Assembly: GCA_947305675.1 (NCBI GenBank)
Contig: CAMZED010000006.1
Coordinates: 1 to 27,051, forward strand
DNA: 27,051 nucleotides
Direction: 5' to 3'
Origin: an uncultured Clostridia bacterium
GTDB lineage: Bacteria; Bacillota; Clostridia; Oscillospirales; CAG-382
The translations under genes were made by a program, and so were the position numbers. The notes below the pieces were generated by a model, which saw only the letters and a program-made list of their open reading frames with translations, had not been told where the DNA came from and made no database searches. Shown here piece after piece: positions 1 through 6,452 of the stretch (within the stretch, counting starts at the first letter, position 1; each line of letters begins with the position of its first letter).

Positions 1-64
1 GGGGCTGACTCGAAATCAGTTTGACGGCAACGTCACGTGGGTTCGAATCCCACCCTGTCCGCCA
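1..64 (+). tRNA. tRNA-Ser(CGA), 5' end cut by window edge
   Basis: The 3' part of a serine tRNA reading UCG codons. The anticodon stem pairs 4-8 with 16-20, and the seven-base loop CTCGAAA (9-15) puts the anticodon CGA at 11-13. A long variable arm with its own stem (GACG-GCAA-CGTC) follows, which is the class II feature expected of Ser, Leu and Tyr tRNAs. The T arm is GTGGG-TTCGAAT-CCCAC, and CCA is encoded at 62-64. The acceptor 5' strand and D arm lie left of the window. The anticodon together with the long variable arm makes Ser secure. Confidence 0.93.
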
Positions 65-67
65 TCT

Positions 68-103
68 ACGGGGTTGGAACCGATCATTCCAGCCCCGTTT
101 TCT
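68..103 (+). terminator. intrinsic terminator of the tRNA-Ser transcript
   Basis: GGGGTTGGAA (70-79) pairs with TTCCAGCCCC (87-96) across a seven-base loop, with one G-U pair and two further closing pairs outside, followed by TTTTCT. It begins four bases after the tRNA CCA end. Confidence 0.85.
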
Positions 104-235
104 GTAGAAAAACTTTGCCCGGTGTGATAGAATCAGAATGAACTAATTTACTGATCCGTTTTTATTGTAAAAAGTATGTAAATCAATGCAATCAAATAGT
201 GGATAGCTTTATTCAGAAAGGTCAAGGAAAATGTT

Positions 236-1147
236 ATGAGAATGCTGACAAAAGAACAATTAGACAAAATGAATGATTGGATGCAGGTAAATGCACGTCC
301 GTATGATCGTGCAAAATGGAATTATCTCTTTAACAACTGCAGCAAGGATGCTATCGTTGAAGAAATGCTGAAATATCAGAATGCTGATGGAGGAATGGGT
401 AGTGGTTTTGAAGCAGACGTGCTTTGTCCATTGTCTGCTGCTATCCCAACAGCAGAAGCTATCTTTCAAGCATACGAATATGATCTTGATTGCACCGCAG
501 GTTGGTTCAAGTCTATCCTTGCATATTTTGAAAACTCTGTGCAGGATATACCGAAGTATTGGGAGGATATCCCTAAAGAAGCAATGGATTATCCCCATGC
601 GCCCTGGTGGAATTACGCACCCTGCACAGTATTTAATCCTAATCCGTGTGCAGTAGTAGCTTCAGCAATGATTCGTTATGGCACCGATAGTCAGAAAGAA
701 CTTGGATATAAAATCGCAGAAGACTGTTTCAAACTTCTTTTGAGCAACGATTTCTGTGGCGACCACGACTCTTTTAATATACAGGCGTTGGTTGAGCAAC
801 TTTTGCAGATCAACTCACCACTTATATCTGATGAAATAATGGCATCGATTCGTAGAAGAATTCTTGATAACACTTGTTTTGATGTAAGTAAGTATAATGG
901 ATATTACTTTACTCCGCTTGATTATGTATCGTCCCCCAATTCTCTTTGGTACGATGATGTGAAACACGGAATAGAACAGACTTTTGATTTTTGGTTGGAC
1001 AATATCAATGAGCAAGGCGTATGGAATCCTAACTTCTCTTGGGGAATCGATAGTGATGTTTCCAGACAAGTAACTGAGAATTGGAAAGGATATATTGCCG
1101 TAAAGCGAGCTAAGATATTACTCAACTTCGGTAGAATTGAAAAATAA
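236..1147 (+). CDS. uncharacterised protein, probable alpha/alpha-toroid (terpene cyclase/prenyltransferase-like) fold
   Basis: A 303-residue soluble protein with no signal peptide or clear membrane segment. I do not recognise a named family with certainty. Residues 47-61 (YQNADGGMGSGFEAD) resemble the 'YQn.DGGfG.glEpD' signature of Firmicute proteins with a squalene-cyclase/prenyltransferase-like toroid fold. A Q-G-x-W segment at 260-263 resembles the QW repeats of such folds. No cyclase catalytic DxDD motif is visible, so enzyme activity is not supported. The start at 236 has AAGGA at 224-228, seven bases upstream; an ATG two codons later is an alternative. Base and codon use are clearly more AT-rich than every other gene in the window. 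It sits directly behind tRNA-Ser and before a broken regulator fragment, which suggests horizontal acquisition. Confidence is high that it is a gene and moderate for the fold. Confidence 0.8.
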   Translation: MRMLTKEQLDKMNDWMQVNARPYDRAKWNYLFNNCSKDAIVEEMLKYQNADGGMGSGFEADVLCPLSAAIPTAEAIFQAYEYDLDCTAGWFKSILAYFENSVQDIPKYWEDIPKEAMDYPHAPWWNYAPCTVFNPNPCAVVASAMIRYGTDSQKELGYKIAEDCFKLLLSNDFCGDHDSFNIQALVEQLLQINSPLISDEIMASIRRRILDNTCFDVSKYNGYYFTPLDYVSSPNSLWYDDVKHGIEQTFDFWLDNINEQGVWNPNFSWGIDSDVSRQVTENWKGYIAVKRAKILLNFGRIEK

Positions 1148-1190
1148 TATATAGCTAATAGGCTTGTCCATATACATCAAGAATAAATAA

Positions 1191-1299
1191 TGGTATGGTG
1201 TTGTAGCGGTTGTCTTGGCACAAGAGTATATCAAAGCACATCACACAGATATAGAATTTAGTGTTGAGAATGTTTGTAGTGCAGTTGGATATTCCCGAC
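1191..1299 (+). pseudogene. fragment of an AraC-type helix-turn-helix domain
   Basis: After a TAA at 1188-1190 the frame encodes LAQEYIKAHHTDIEFSVENV and then CSAVGYSRR. This matches the first helices of AraC/XylS-type DNA-binding domains (the pattern 'A.eYI..h..d.elSve.vc..vg.S'). The usual continuation (Y-F-s-R-x-F-k and the second helix-turn-helix) is missing: after about 1297 the sequence turns abruptly GC-rich and no longer resembles the family. The effector-binding part is also absent upstream. I infer a remnant of a regulator that came with the AT-rich segment and was cut at its right edge. It could be a spuriously similar stretch, but length and pattern argue against that. Confidence 0.55.
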
Positions 1300-1311
1300 G
1301 GATGGTTCCCG

Positions 1312-1333
1312 GTACGCTCCGCCCCGAGCGTAC
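1312..1333. repeat. perfect 8-bp inverted repeat
   Basis: GTACGCTC (1312-1319) and GAGCGTAC (1326-1333) are separated by six bases. The repeat lies just right of the AT-rich/GC-rich boundary and downstream of the leftward M50 gene. It has no T-run on either side, so it is not a standard terminator. The rest of the gap 1300-1422 holds nothing else I can support. Confidence 0.5.
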
Positions 1334-1422
1334 GGTATGGGACGAGGAAGCGAACGAAGCGATGAAAGCCGCCGAGGCAAAGCAAAACGGGGATCGATGA
1401 AGAACGCTTTTCCGAATGGCGG

Positions 1423-2010
1423 TTAAATAAGCTGTGACGCGAGCGAAACAAAAAGTATGAGCACTCCGGCGTTTTTGCCGGAAACCAGCCACATCGCCGC
1501 GGCAAATACAAAGAATACCGCGGTGAAAGCCGCCGAGACCGCCGGGCAGATACGCTCGGCGGTCTCTTTTTCGTATTTTTGCGAAACGAAGCAGTACAGC
1601 GCCTTTCCGCCGTCGAGGTTCTTGTTGGGTATAAGGTTGAAAGCGAAAAGGAACGAATTTATACACGCTGAAAAAAGCGGATAAACCCCGCCGGTGAAAG
1701 CGTATAAAGCCGCGGACAGGATCGCCGCGGCAGCCGAAAAAGCCGGTCCCGCCAAAGCGACGGCGAGTTCGTCCCGGTCGGGCATACCCTCGGGGCCGAC
1801 AATAAGCGCCCCCATGGGAAGGATATCGATCCTGCGGTAACGGTAACCCGCGCGCAAAAGCGCGGCGATATGCCCCGATTCGTGAAGCGCCGCCGATCCG
1901 ACGAGTATTAAAAACGGGACAACGCCCTCGAGAGAAAGCATAATCAGTAAAGCGGGGAGCGCCAGCACCGAGATCCTTAAGCGCAAGCGCGGAAAAACAA
2001 CGAAAAACAC
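1423..2010 (-). CDS. M50-family intramembrane metalloprotease, SpoIVFB-like
   Basis: A 195-residue hydrophobic protein with the zinc-binding HExxH motif as HESGH at residues 43-47 inside a membrane segment, and the second motif N-x-x-P-x-x-x-L-D-G-G at 125-135, where Asp133 would be the third zinc ligand. This is the M50 (site-2 protease) architecture, and the short compact form matches SpoIVFB, which activates pro-sigma-K in the mother cell. The start is a GTG five bases after the stop of the upstream small gene, implying coupled translation. It is transcribed away from spoIIGA-sigE, so a sporulation role is plausible but inferred. Other short M50 proteases could look the same. No terminator is visible after it. 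Confidence 0.8.
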   Translation of the reverse strand: MFFVVFPRLRLRISVLALPALLIMLSLEGVVPFLILVGSAALHESGHIAALLRAGYRYRRIDILPMGALIVGPEGMPDRDELAVALAGPAFSAAAAILSAALYAFTGGVYPLFSACINSFLFAFNLIPNKNLDGGKALYCFVSQKYEKETAERICPAVSAAFTAVFFVFAAAMWLVSGKNAGVLILFVSLASQLI

Positions 2011-2014
2011 CCGT

Positions 2015-2209
2015 TTATCCCGCCGATCCGCAGATAAGCCCGAACAGTCCGGAAGGTGTGTTCTCTTCCCCGCTCACGGCGAACACCGGGACTGACCCGT
2101 CGCCTGCCGTGCGGAAGCAGAGCAATAAAACCGCGGCGGTAAGCACAAGAGCGATAAACAATACCGCTTTGTCGCGCGGGGCATCGAGTTTGATGAAAGT
2201 TTTTTTCAA
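2015..2209 (-). CDS. small single-pass membrane protein upstream of the M50 protease
   Basis: A 64-residue ORF with a basic N-terminus (MKKTFIKLDAPRDK), one hydrophobic segment at about 15-32, and a short polar tail of about 30 residues. The start is a TTG with a poor ribosome-binding site. It ends four bases before the GTG of the M50 gene. In Bacillus the gene before spoIVFB is spoIVFA, a much longer membrane protein with a LytM-like domain; this protein holds only the position and the membrane anchor. It may be a minimal partner of the protease, a decayed spoIVFA, or an unrelated leader gene. Confidence 0.5.
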   Translation of the reverse strand: MKKTFIKLDAPRDKAVLFIALVLTAAVLLLCFRTAGDGSVPVFAVSGEENTPSGLFGLICGSAG

Positions 2210-2231
2210 AAACGGTCACTTCGCTTTTTTA

Positions 2232-2266
2232 TTGTGACAAAATAATCCAAACGGCGATGATATAAT
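2232..2266 (+). promoter_or_regulatory. candidate spoIIG promoter with over-long spacer
   Basis: A perfect -10 TATAAT lies at 2261-2266. No -35 box sits at 17 bp, but GTGACA (2234-2239, five of six matches to TTGACA) lies 21 bp upstream. The Bacillus spoIIG promoter is known for an over-long spacer of 22 bp and for activation by Spo0A. The overlapping sequence read on the minus strand (TTTTGTCACAAT) partly resembles a 0A box, with two mismatches to TGTCGAA. Confidence 0.5.
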
Positions 2267-2283
2267 ATAGCCGGTGATGTTAA

Positions 2284-3105
2284 ATGTATATTGCAAACGA
2301 CGTTGTTTATGCCGACGTGCTGTTTGTCATAAATTTCGCGGCGGATTTTCTTTGCCTTTTTATAGCCGGGCGGATAAACAAGCGCGGCGGACGGCTTGCG
2401 CGCTTGATCTCCGCCGCGGCGGCGGGCGGGCTTTATGCCTTCCTGCCTTACGCGGCGGGCGGGATCCCGGCGCCGCTGCAGATCGCGGCGCACCTTGCTG
2501 CGGCGGCGCTGATGGTTTTTATTGCGTTCGGAACGTGTTCGGGGATTAAAAGGTTTTTCCTTACTTATTTGTCTTTCGCCGTGACGGCGGCGCTGCTTGG
2601 CGGTTTGATGACGGCGGTATATAACCTTTCGGGCGGAACGGACGGCACATATTTTTCCGGCGGGCGCCTTAAATTTTTGTTTATATGCGTTATTTCCGCC
2701 GCGGCGGCACTGATTTACGGATTCGTCACCCGTAACGGAAAAAAGGCAAAAAGCTGTGAAGTGCGGATATATCTCGGCGGCGAAAAGATCGACGTCAGAC
2801 TTCTTATCGACAGCGGGAATCTTGTTTCGGAGCCGTTTTCCGCGCTCCCGGTGATCGTTCTTTCGTCGACCGCGCTTCCGCCGCCCTACGATATGCCGCA
2901 AAGCGAATTCTTCCCTCTCCCGCTGCGCGCGATCCCGATAACAACCGGCGCCGGTAAAGGCTGCCTTTACGGATTCCGCCCGGAAAAAGCCGAACTGATC
3001 GGACCCGCGAAAAAGCCGACGAAGATCGAAGCCTATATCGGGATAGACACCGTTACCGGAAGTTTTTCGGGATACGACGGACTTATGCCCGCAGAACTTG
3101 TTTGA
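2284..3105 (+). CDS. spoIIGA: SpoIIGA, pro-sigma-E processing peptidase
   Basis: A 273-residue protein with about five hydrophobic segments in residues 1-145 and a C-terminal cytoplasmic aspartic-protease-like domain. The catalytic D-S/T-G motif is LLIDSGN, with Asp176, where Bacillus has DTGN. SpoIIGA sits in the sporulation septum and cleaves the pro-sequence of sigma-E in the mother cell in response to a forespore signal. The substrate gene sigE follows after 12 bases containing AAGGAG, the conserved spoIIG operon order. The ATG at 2284 has only a weak upstream GGTGAT; its N-terminus (MYIANDVVYADVLFVINF) fits the family. Similarity outside the active site is modest but context is decisive. 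Confidence 0.92.
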   Translation: MYIANDVVYADVLFVINFAADFLCLFIAGRINKRGGRLARLISAAAAGGLYAFLPYAAGGIPAPLQIAAHLAAAALMVFIAFGTCSGIKRFFLTYLSFAVTAALLGGLMTAVYNLSGGTDGTYFSGGRLKFLFICVISAAAALIYGFVTRNGKKAKSCEVRIYLGGEKIDVRLLIDSGNLVSEPFSALPVIVLSSTALPPPYDMPQSEFFPLPLRAIPITTGAGKGCLYGFRPEKAELIGPAKKPTKIEAYIGIDTVTGSFSGYDGLMPAELV

Positions 3106-3117
3106 AAGGAGCAAAAA

Positions 3118-3828
3118 ATGATAAAGAGACTGATCGCGCCGTTTATAAAGCTGATAAAAGAACTGTTCCGGGACAACGAGGTTTTTTATATAAACGGGCC
3201 GGAAACTCTGCCGCCGCCGCTTACGAAAGAAGAAGAAAATGCGCTGATAGAGCGGCTCGAAAGCGATCCTTCCGCCAGAAACACGCTTATCGAGCGGAAT
3301 TTGAGGCTGGTGGTTTACATTGCGCGGAAGTTTGAAAACAGCGCGGTGGGGATCGAAGATCTGATCTCGATCGGGACGATAGGACTTATAAAAGCGATAA
3401 ACACATTCGCCCCCGAAAAGCAAATAAAACTTGCGACCTACGCTTCGAGGTGCGTCGAGAACGAGATACTTATGTTTTTGCGGAAGAGCAACGGAGCGCG
3501 GGGCGAATTATCGCTCGACGAGCCGCTAAACGTCGATTACGACGGCAACGAGCTGTTGCTCTGTGACACGCTGGGGACCGACGGAGATTACGTTTACAAA
3601 AGCCTTGAAGAGAGCGAGGACAAGCGGATGATAGCGATGGCGATGGCTTCGCTTTGCGCGCGCGACCGCAGGATAATCGAGCTTCGTTACGGGATCGGCA
3701 GGGGCGGGCGCGAGATGACGCAGAAAGAAGTCGCCGACGTTCTGGGCATTTCTCAAAGCTATATTTCGAGGCTGGAAAAGAAGATAATCGAGCAGTTAAA
3801 AGACTATTTGACAAAGCAAAACTATTGA
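3118..3828 (+). CDS. sigE: RNA polymerase sporulation sigma factor sigma-E (pro-form)
   Basis: A 236-residue sigma-70 family protein, the early mother-cell sigma factor. Residues 1-30 form the basic, amphipathic pro-sequence (MIKRLIAPFIKLIKELFRDN) that tethers the inactive form to the membrane; cleavage is expected near the following VFYINGPETLPPP. Region 2 is clear (ERNLRLVVYIARKFEN, then EDLISIGTIGLIKAINTF and KLATYASRCVENEILMFLR), as is the region 4 helix-turn-helix (QKEVADVLGISQSYISRLEK). It has AAGGAG seven bases before the ATG. In Bacillus and many Clostridia sigG follows; here a NYN-domain gene does. Its stop codon lies inside the -35 box of the next promoter. Confidence 0.97.
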   Translation: MIKRLIAPFIKLIKELFRDNEVFYINGPETLPPPLTKEEENALIERLESDPSARNTLIERNLRLVVYIARKFENSAVGIEDLISIGTIGLIKAINTFAPEKQIKLATYASRCVENEILMFLRKSNGARGELSLDEPLNVDYDGNELLLCDTLGTDGDYVYKSLEESEDKRMIAMAMASLCARDRRIIELRYGIGRGGREMTQKEVADVLGISQSYISRLEKKIIEQLKDYLTKQNY

Positions 3829-3853
3829 CACGAGCGGAAGTTCGCGTTATAAT
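3825..3853 (+). promoter_or_regulatory. perfect consensus sigma-A promoter for the NYN gene
   Basis: TTGACA at 3825-3830, a 17-bp spacer, and TATAAT at 3848-3853. The sigE stop codon (3826-3828) is nested in the -35 box. Predicted transcription starts near 3860, giving a leader of about 60 bases. Confidence 0.9.
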
Positions 3854-3862
3854 CACAGGCGG

Positions 3863-3891
3863 ATGACCGGCAAATAAAGCGGTTTTTCCGC
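3863..3891 (+). other. short leader with four-codon ORF and small hairpin
   Basis: The leader of the NYN gene contains ATG ACC GGC AAA TAA (3863-3877) and then a small hairpin, GCGG-TTTTT-CCGC (3879-3891), before the strong ribosome-binding site. Either could be chance. I note them because the downstream start codon is also unusual, so translational control is possible. Confidence 0.25.
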
Positions 3892-3918
3892 AGATCACAC
3901 AGGAAAGGAGGCATTGTT

Positions 3919-4716
3919 ATAAGCATTTTCGGAAAAAAAGAGCCCGCAAAGAACGAACGCAATTATCACGATACGCCGAGCCTGCCGAAAGCCGTCGCTT
4001 TCGTCGATTACGAGCACTGGTTCATATCGCTCAAAAACAACTACGGAATACATCCCAACATAAAAGGCTGGTTTGAAGAACTCAACCGCCATTACAACCT
4101 TATCGAAGTGAATTTCTTTGCGGATTTTTCACACAAGAGTCTTGCCGACGAGATCGGCAGGATACGGCTGTTTTCAAACAAGATCATCGACACGCGCAGC
4201 CCGAACGGAGTCCAGAAGGACTTCACCGATTTCATTATTCTCGACAATATTTATCAAAAAGCGTTGTCTTCCGACGACATCGATGTTTTTATATTGTTTT
4301 CGGGCGACGGACATTTCAGTTCGGTAACCGCGTTTTTAAAGAACTTCTACCGCAAAGAAGTGGTGGTCTACGGCGTGAACGGGTCGTTTTCGAAACAACT
4401 GCGCGACACGGCGAGTTCGTTCCGGGTAATGCCGGATGATTCGGATATCCACGAAAGTTTTTACCGCTATATTTTCGAGTATTTATCGTCGAGCAAAAGC
4501 CCGACTTATCAGGAAGCCGTGAAATACGTCACGGACAAGAGCCGCGGCAAGGTGCAGAAGCAAAAAGTATCCGAAGCGATGAAATCTCTTGCCGACAGCG
4601 GGATAATATCCGAGCGCAGTCTGCCCGACGGTAAAGGCAAAAAGAAGGCAAAGCTGTTCGTCGATTGGGAAAAAGCCGAAAAAAGCGGACTTATTCCCGC
4701 AAAAAGCACGGTTTGA
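3919..4716 (+). CDS. NYN-domain (PIN-like) RNase-type protein, apparent ATA start
   Basis: A 265-residue protein of the NYN/DUF88 (LabA-like) type, a PIN-like fold usually linked to RNA cleavage. Candidate acidic active-site residues are Asp30 (FVDYEHW), Asp101 and Asp104 (KDFTDF), and Asp130 (FSGDGHF). Residues after about 175 form a winged-helix-like C-terminal domain (QKQKVSEAMKSLADSGIISE). The homologous frame is open from 3853 but has no ATG, GTG or TTG until GTG at 4108, which would delete 63 residues including the first catalytic Asp. GGAGG at 3907-3911 lies seven bases before ATA at 3919, the best candidate start; ATT at 3925 or CTG at 3982 are weaker choices. It has its own perfect promoter. 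The RNA target is unknown. Confidence 0.85.
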   Translation: MSIFGKKEPAKNERNYHDTPSLPKAVAFVDYEHWFISLKNNYGIHPNIKGWFEELNRHYNLIEVNFFADFSHKSLADEIGRIRLFSNKIIDTRSPNGVQKDFTDFIILDNIYQKALSSDDIDVFILFSGDGHFSSVTAFLKNFYRKEVVVYGVNGSFSKQLRDTASSFRVMPDDSDIHESFYRYIFEYLSSSKSPTYQEAVKYVTDKSRGKVQKQKVSEAMKSLADSGIISERSLPDGKGKKKAKLFVDWEKAEKSGLIPAKSTV

Positions 4717-4740
4717 ATAAGATTTTTTTGAAAAAAACTA

Positions 4741-4769
4741 TTGTAAAACGCGCCGTGTTATGGTATAAT
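4741..4769 (+). promoter_or_regulatory. sigma-A promoter of the rimP-nusA-infB operon
   Basis: TTGTAA at 4741-4746, 17-bp spacer, TATAAT at 4764-4769 with an extended -10 TG at 4761-4762. Start of transcription is expected near 4776. Confidence 0.85.
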
Positions 4770-4788
4770 AAGGCAGAAGAGAAGATTT

Positions 4789-4823
4789 GACTTACAAGAG
4801 AGGGCTCGTCCCTCTCTTGAGTC
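4789..4823 (+). promoter_or_regulatory. leader hairpin of the rimP operon
   Basis: CAAGAGAGGG (4795-4804) pairs perfectly with CCCTCTCTTG (4810-4819) over a CTCGT loop, and GACT (4789-4792) pairs with AGTC (4820-4823) beyond a two-base TA bulge, giving 14 base pairs. No T-run follows, so it is not a terminator. It lies about 13 bases from the predicted 5' end and 16 bases before the rimP start. A similar hairpin upstream of rimP is, from memory, common in Clostridia. Confidence 0.75.
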
Positions 4824-4839
4824 TTGAATGGGAGGAAAT

Positions 4840-5352
4840 ATGGCAGACAAAAAAGGAAACGTCGCCGCCCGCGTGCGCGAACGGATCGAACCGGCGGTGA
4901 CCGGCGCGGGATACCGCCTTTGGGACGTGGCATATTACAAAGAAGGCCCGGAGATGATCCTTGAAATATCGATCGACGGCGAAAACGGGATATCGATCAA
5001 CGATTGCTCGGAGGTGACAAAGATCGTCGAACCGATCATCGATGAACTCGACCCCATCGAAGAAAGCTATTGCCTTCAGGTGTCCTCGGCGGGCACTGTA
5101 CGCCCGCTCGACCGGGAAGAGCATCTTAAATTCGCCTGCGAGGGAAGAATGCCGGTGCACCTGTGGCTTTACGCCGCGGTCGACGGCAAAAAAGAATTTG
5201 CCGGCGTGATCGATGCATACGACGGCGACACGGTGACTTTGATACACGACGGCGAACGCAGGGTGTTCAACAAAAAACAGATTTCCAAAATAACCGCAGA
5301 TTTTGACTACGCCGACGAAACCGACAAAGGGTCGGACGGCACAAAGGAGTAA
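4840..5352 (+). CDS. rimP: ribosome maturation factor RimP
   Basis: A 170-residue protein needed for maturation of the 30S subunit. The family hallmark appears as SYCLQVSSAGTVRPLDREEHL (usual form: 'Y.LEVSSPGldRPL'), flanked by the N-terminal alpha/beta domain (ILEISIDGENGISINDCSEV) and the C-terminal beta-barrel (FAGVIDAYDGDTVTL). I chose ATG 4840 rather than ATG 4828, because the ribosome-binding site GGGAGG at 4830-4835 overlaps the earlier codon. It is first in the operon; nusA follows after four bases. Confidence 0.95.
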   Translation: MADKKGNVAARVRERIEPAVTGAGYRLWDVAYYKEGPEMILEISIDGENGISINDCSEVTKIVEPIIDELDPIEESYCLQVSSAGTVRPLDREEHLKFACEGRMPVHLWLYAAVDGKKEFAGVIDAYDGDTVTLIHDGERRVFNKKQISKITADFDYADETDKGSDGTKE

Positions 5353-5356
5353 AAAG

Positions 5357-6430
5357 ATGAACAAGGAACTTTTTGAAGCGCTTGATATGCTCGAAAAAGA
5401 AAAAGGCATTTCCAAAGAGTATATGCTCGAACGCATCGAAGCGGCTTTGCTTTCGGCTTTCCGCAAAGAGAACGCCGGAAACGAAAACGCAAGGGTAAAG
5501 CTCGATCCCGAAAAGCAGGAATCGAAGATATTCAAACAGCTTACCGTCGTTGAGGAAGTGACCGATCCGATGACCGAAATATCGCTGGACGACGCGCACA
5601 TGAAATCCAAAAAATACAAAGTCGGCGACGTTTACGAGATCGAACTCAAAACCAAAAACTTCGGCAGGATCGCCGCACAGACCGCAAAACAGGTGATCAT
5701 ACAGGGCATCCGCGAAGCTGAACGCGGCAATCTTATCCGTGAATACGAAGAAAAGAAAGAAGATATAGTTTCCGCCGTCGTCGTAAGAGTAGACCCGTCT
5801 TCCGGCAATGCCACGCTCGAGATCGGCAAGAACGAAATGGTGCTCTTCCGCAACGAACAGATCCCCAACGAAAGCCTTCAGGTCGGCGACAGGATAAAAG
5901 TGTTTATCACCGAGATCAAAAAAGCCGCGAGAGGGCCGAGCATTCAGCTGTCACGCGTGCATCCCGGCCTTGTTTCAAGGCTTTTTGAACTTGAAGTACC
6001 GGAGATCAAAGACGGCACCGTCACAATAATGCGCGTCGCACGGGAAGCGGGCAGCAGGACGAAGATCGCCGTATGGTCGAACGATGAAAACGTTGACGCC
6101 ATCGGCGCTTGCATAGGTCCGAAGGGGGCTCGCAAAAACAACGTCACCGCCGAACTCTGCGGCGAAAAGATCGACATCATACCATACAGCGAAGTGCCCG
6201 AAGCCTTCATCAGTGCCGCGCTCGCTCCGGCTACGGTAAGCTCGGTTCTTAAACTTCCCGATTCCGACAGAGCATACCGCGTTCGCGTTGCCGACGATCA
6301 GCTTTCGCTGGCTATCGGCAAAGAAGGTCAGAACGCGCGCCTTGCGGCAAAACTCACCGGCTGCAAGATCGATATCAAGAGCATCCAGAGCGCCGAACCG
6401 ACGTCCGGCGACCCGGACGACGGAGAATAA
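5357..6430 (+). CDS. nusA: transcription termination/antitermination factor NusA
   Basis: A 357-residue protein that binds RNA polymerase and modulates pausing and termination. The N-terminal polymerase-binding domain starts MNKELFEALDMLEKEKGI. The S1 domain lies at about 135-200, KH1 contains IGACIGPKGARKNN, and KH2 contains LSLAIGKEGQNARLAAKLTG. It ends soon after KH2, the usual Firmicute length without the acidic repeats of Enterobacteria. AAGGAG lies nine bases before ATG 5357. Confidence 0.97.
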   Translation: MNKELFEALDMLEKEKGISKEYMLERIEAALLSAFRKENAGNENARVKLDPEKQESKIFKQLTVVEEVTDPMTEISLDDAHMKSKKYKVGDVYEIELKTKNFGRIAAQTAKQVIIQGIREAERGNLIREYEEKKEDIVSAVVVRVDPSSGNATLEIGKNEMVLFRNEQIPNESLQVGDRIKVFITEIKKAARGPSIQLSRVHPGLVSRLFELEVPEIKDGTVTIMRVAREAGSRTKIAVWSNDENVDAIGACIGPKGARKNNVTAELCGEKIDIIPYSEVPEAFISAALAPATVSSVLKLPDSDRAYRVRVADDQLSLAIGKEGQNARLAAKLTGCKIDIKSIQSAEPTSGDPDDGE

Positions 6431-6452
6431 GCCCGAAACGGAGGCGATCAAT

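Noticed and set aside
1..1300. Direct repeat of the tRNA-Ser 3' end as an attachment site
   Set aside because: I looked for the T-arm and acceptor sequence near the right edge of the AT-rich segment and found no copy.
1312..1333. Inverted repeat as a terminator for the M50 gene
   Set aside because: No T-run follows on either strand and the loop is GC-rich.
2206..3423. Long open frame on the minus strand opposite spoIIGA-sigE
   Set aside because: It is highly basic, low in recognisable motifs and opposite two well-supported genes; an open antisense frame is expected from this codon use.
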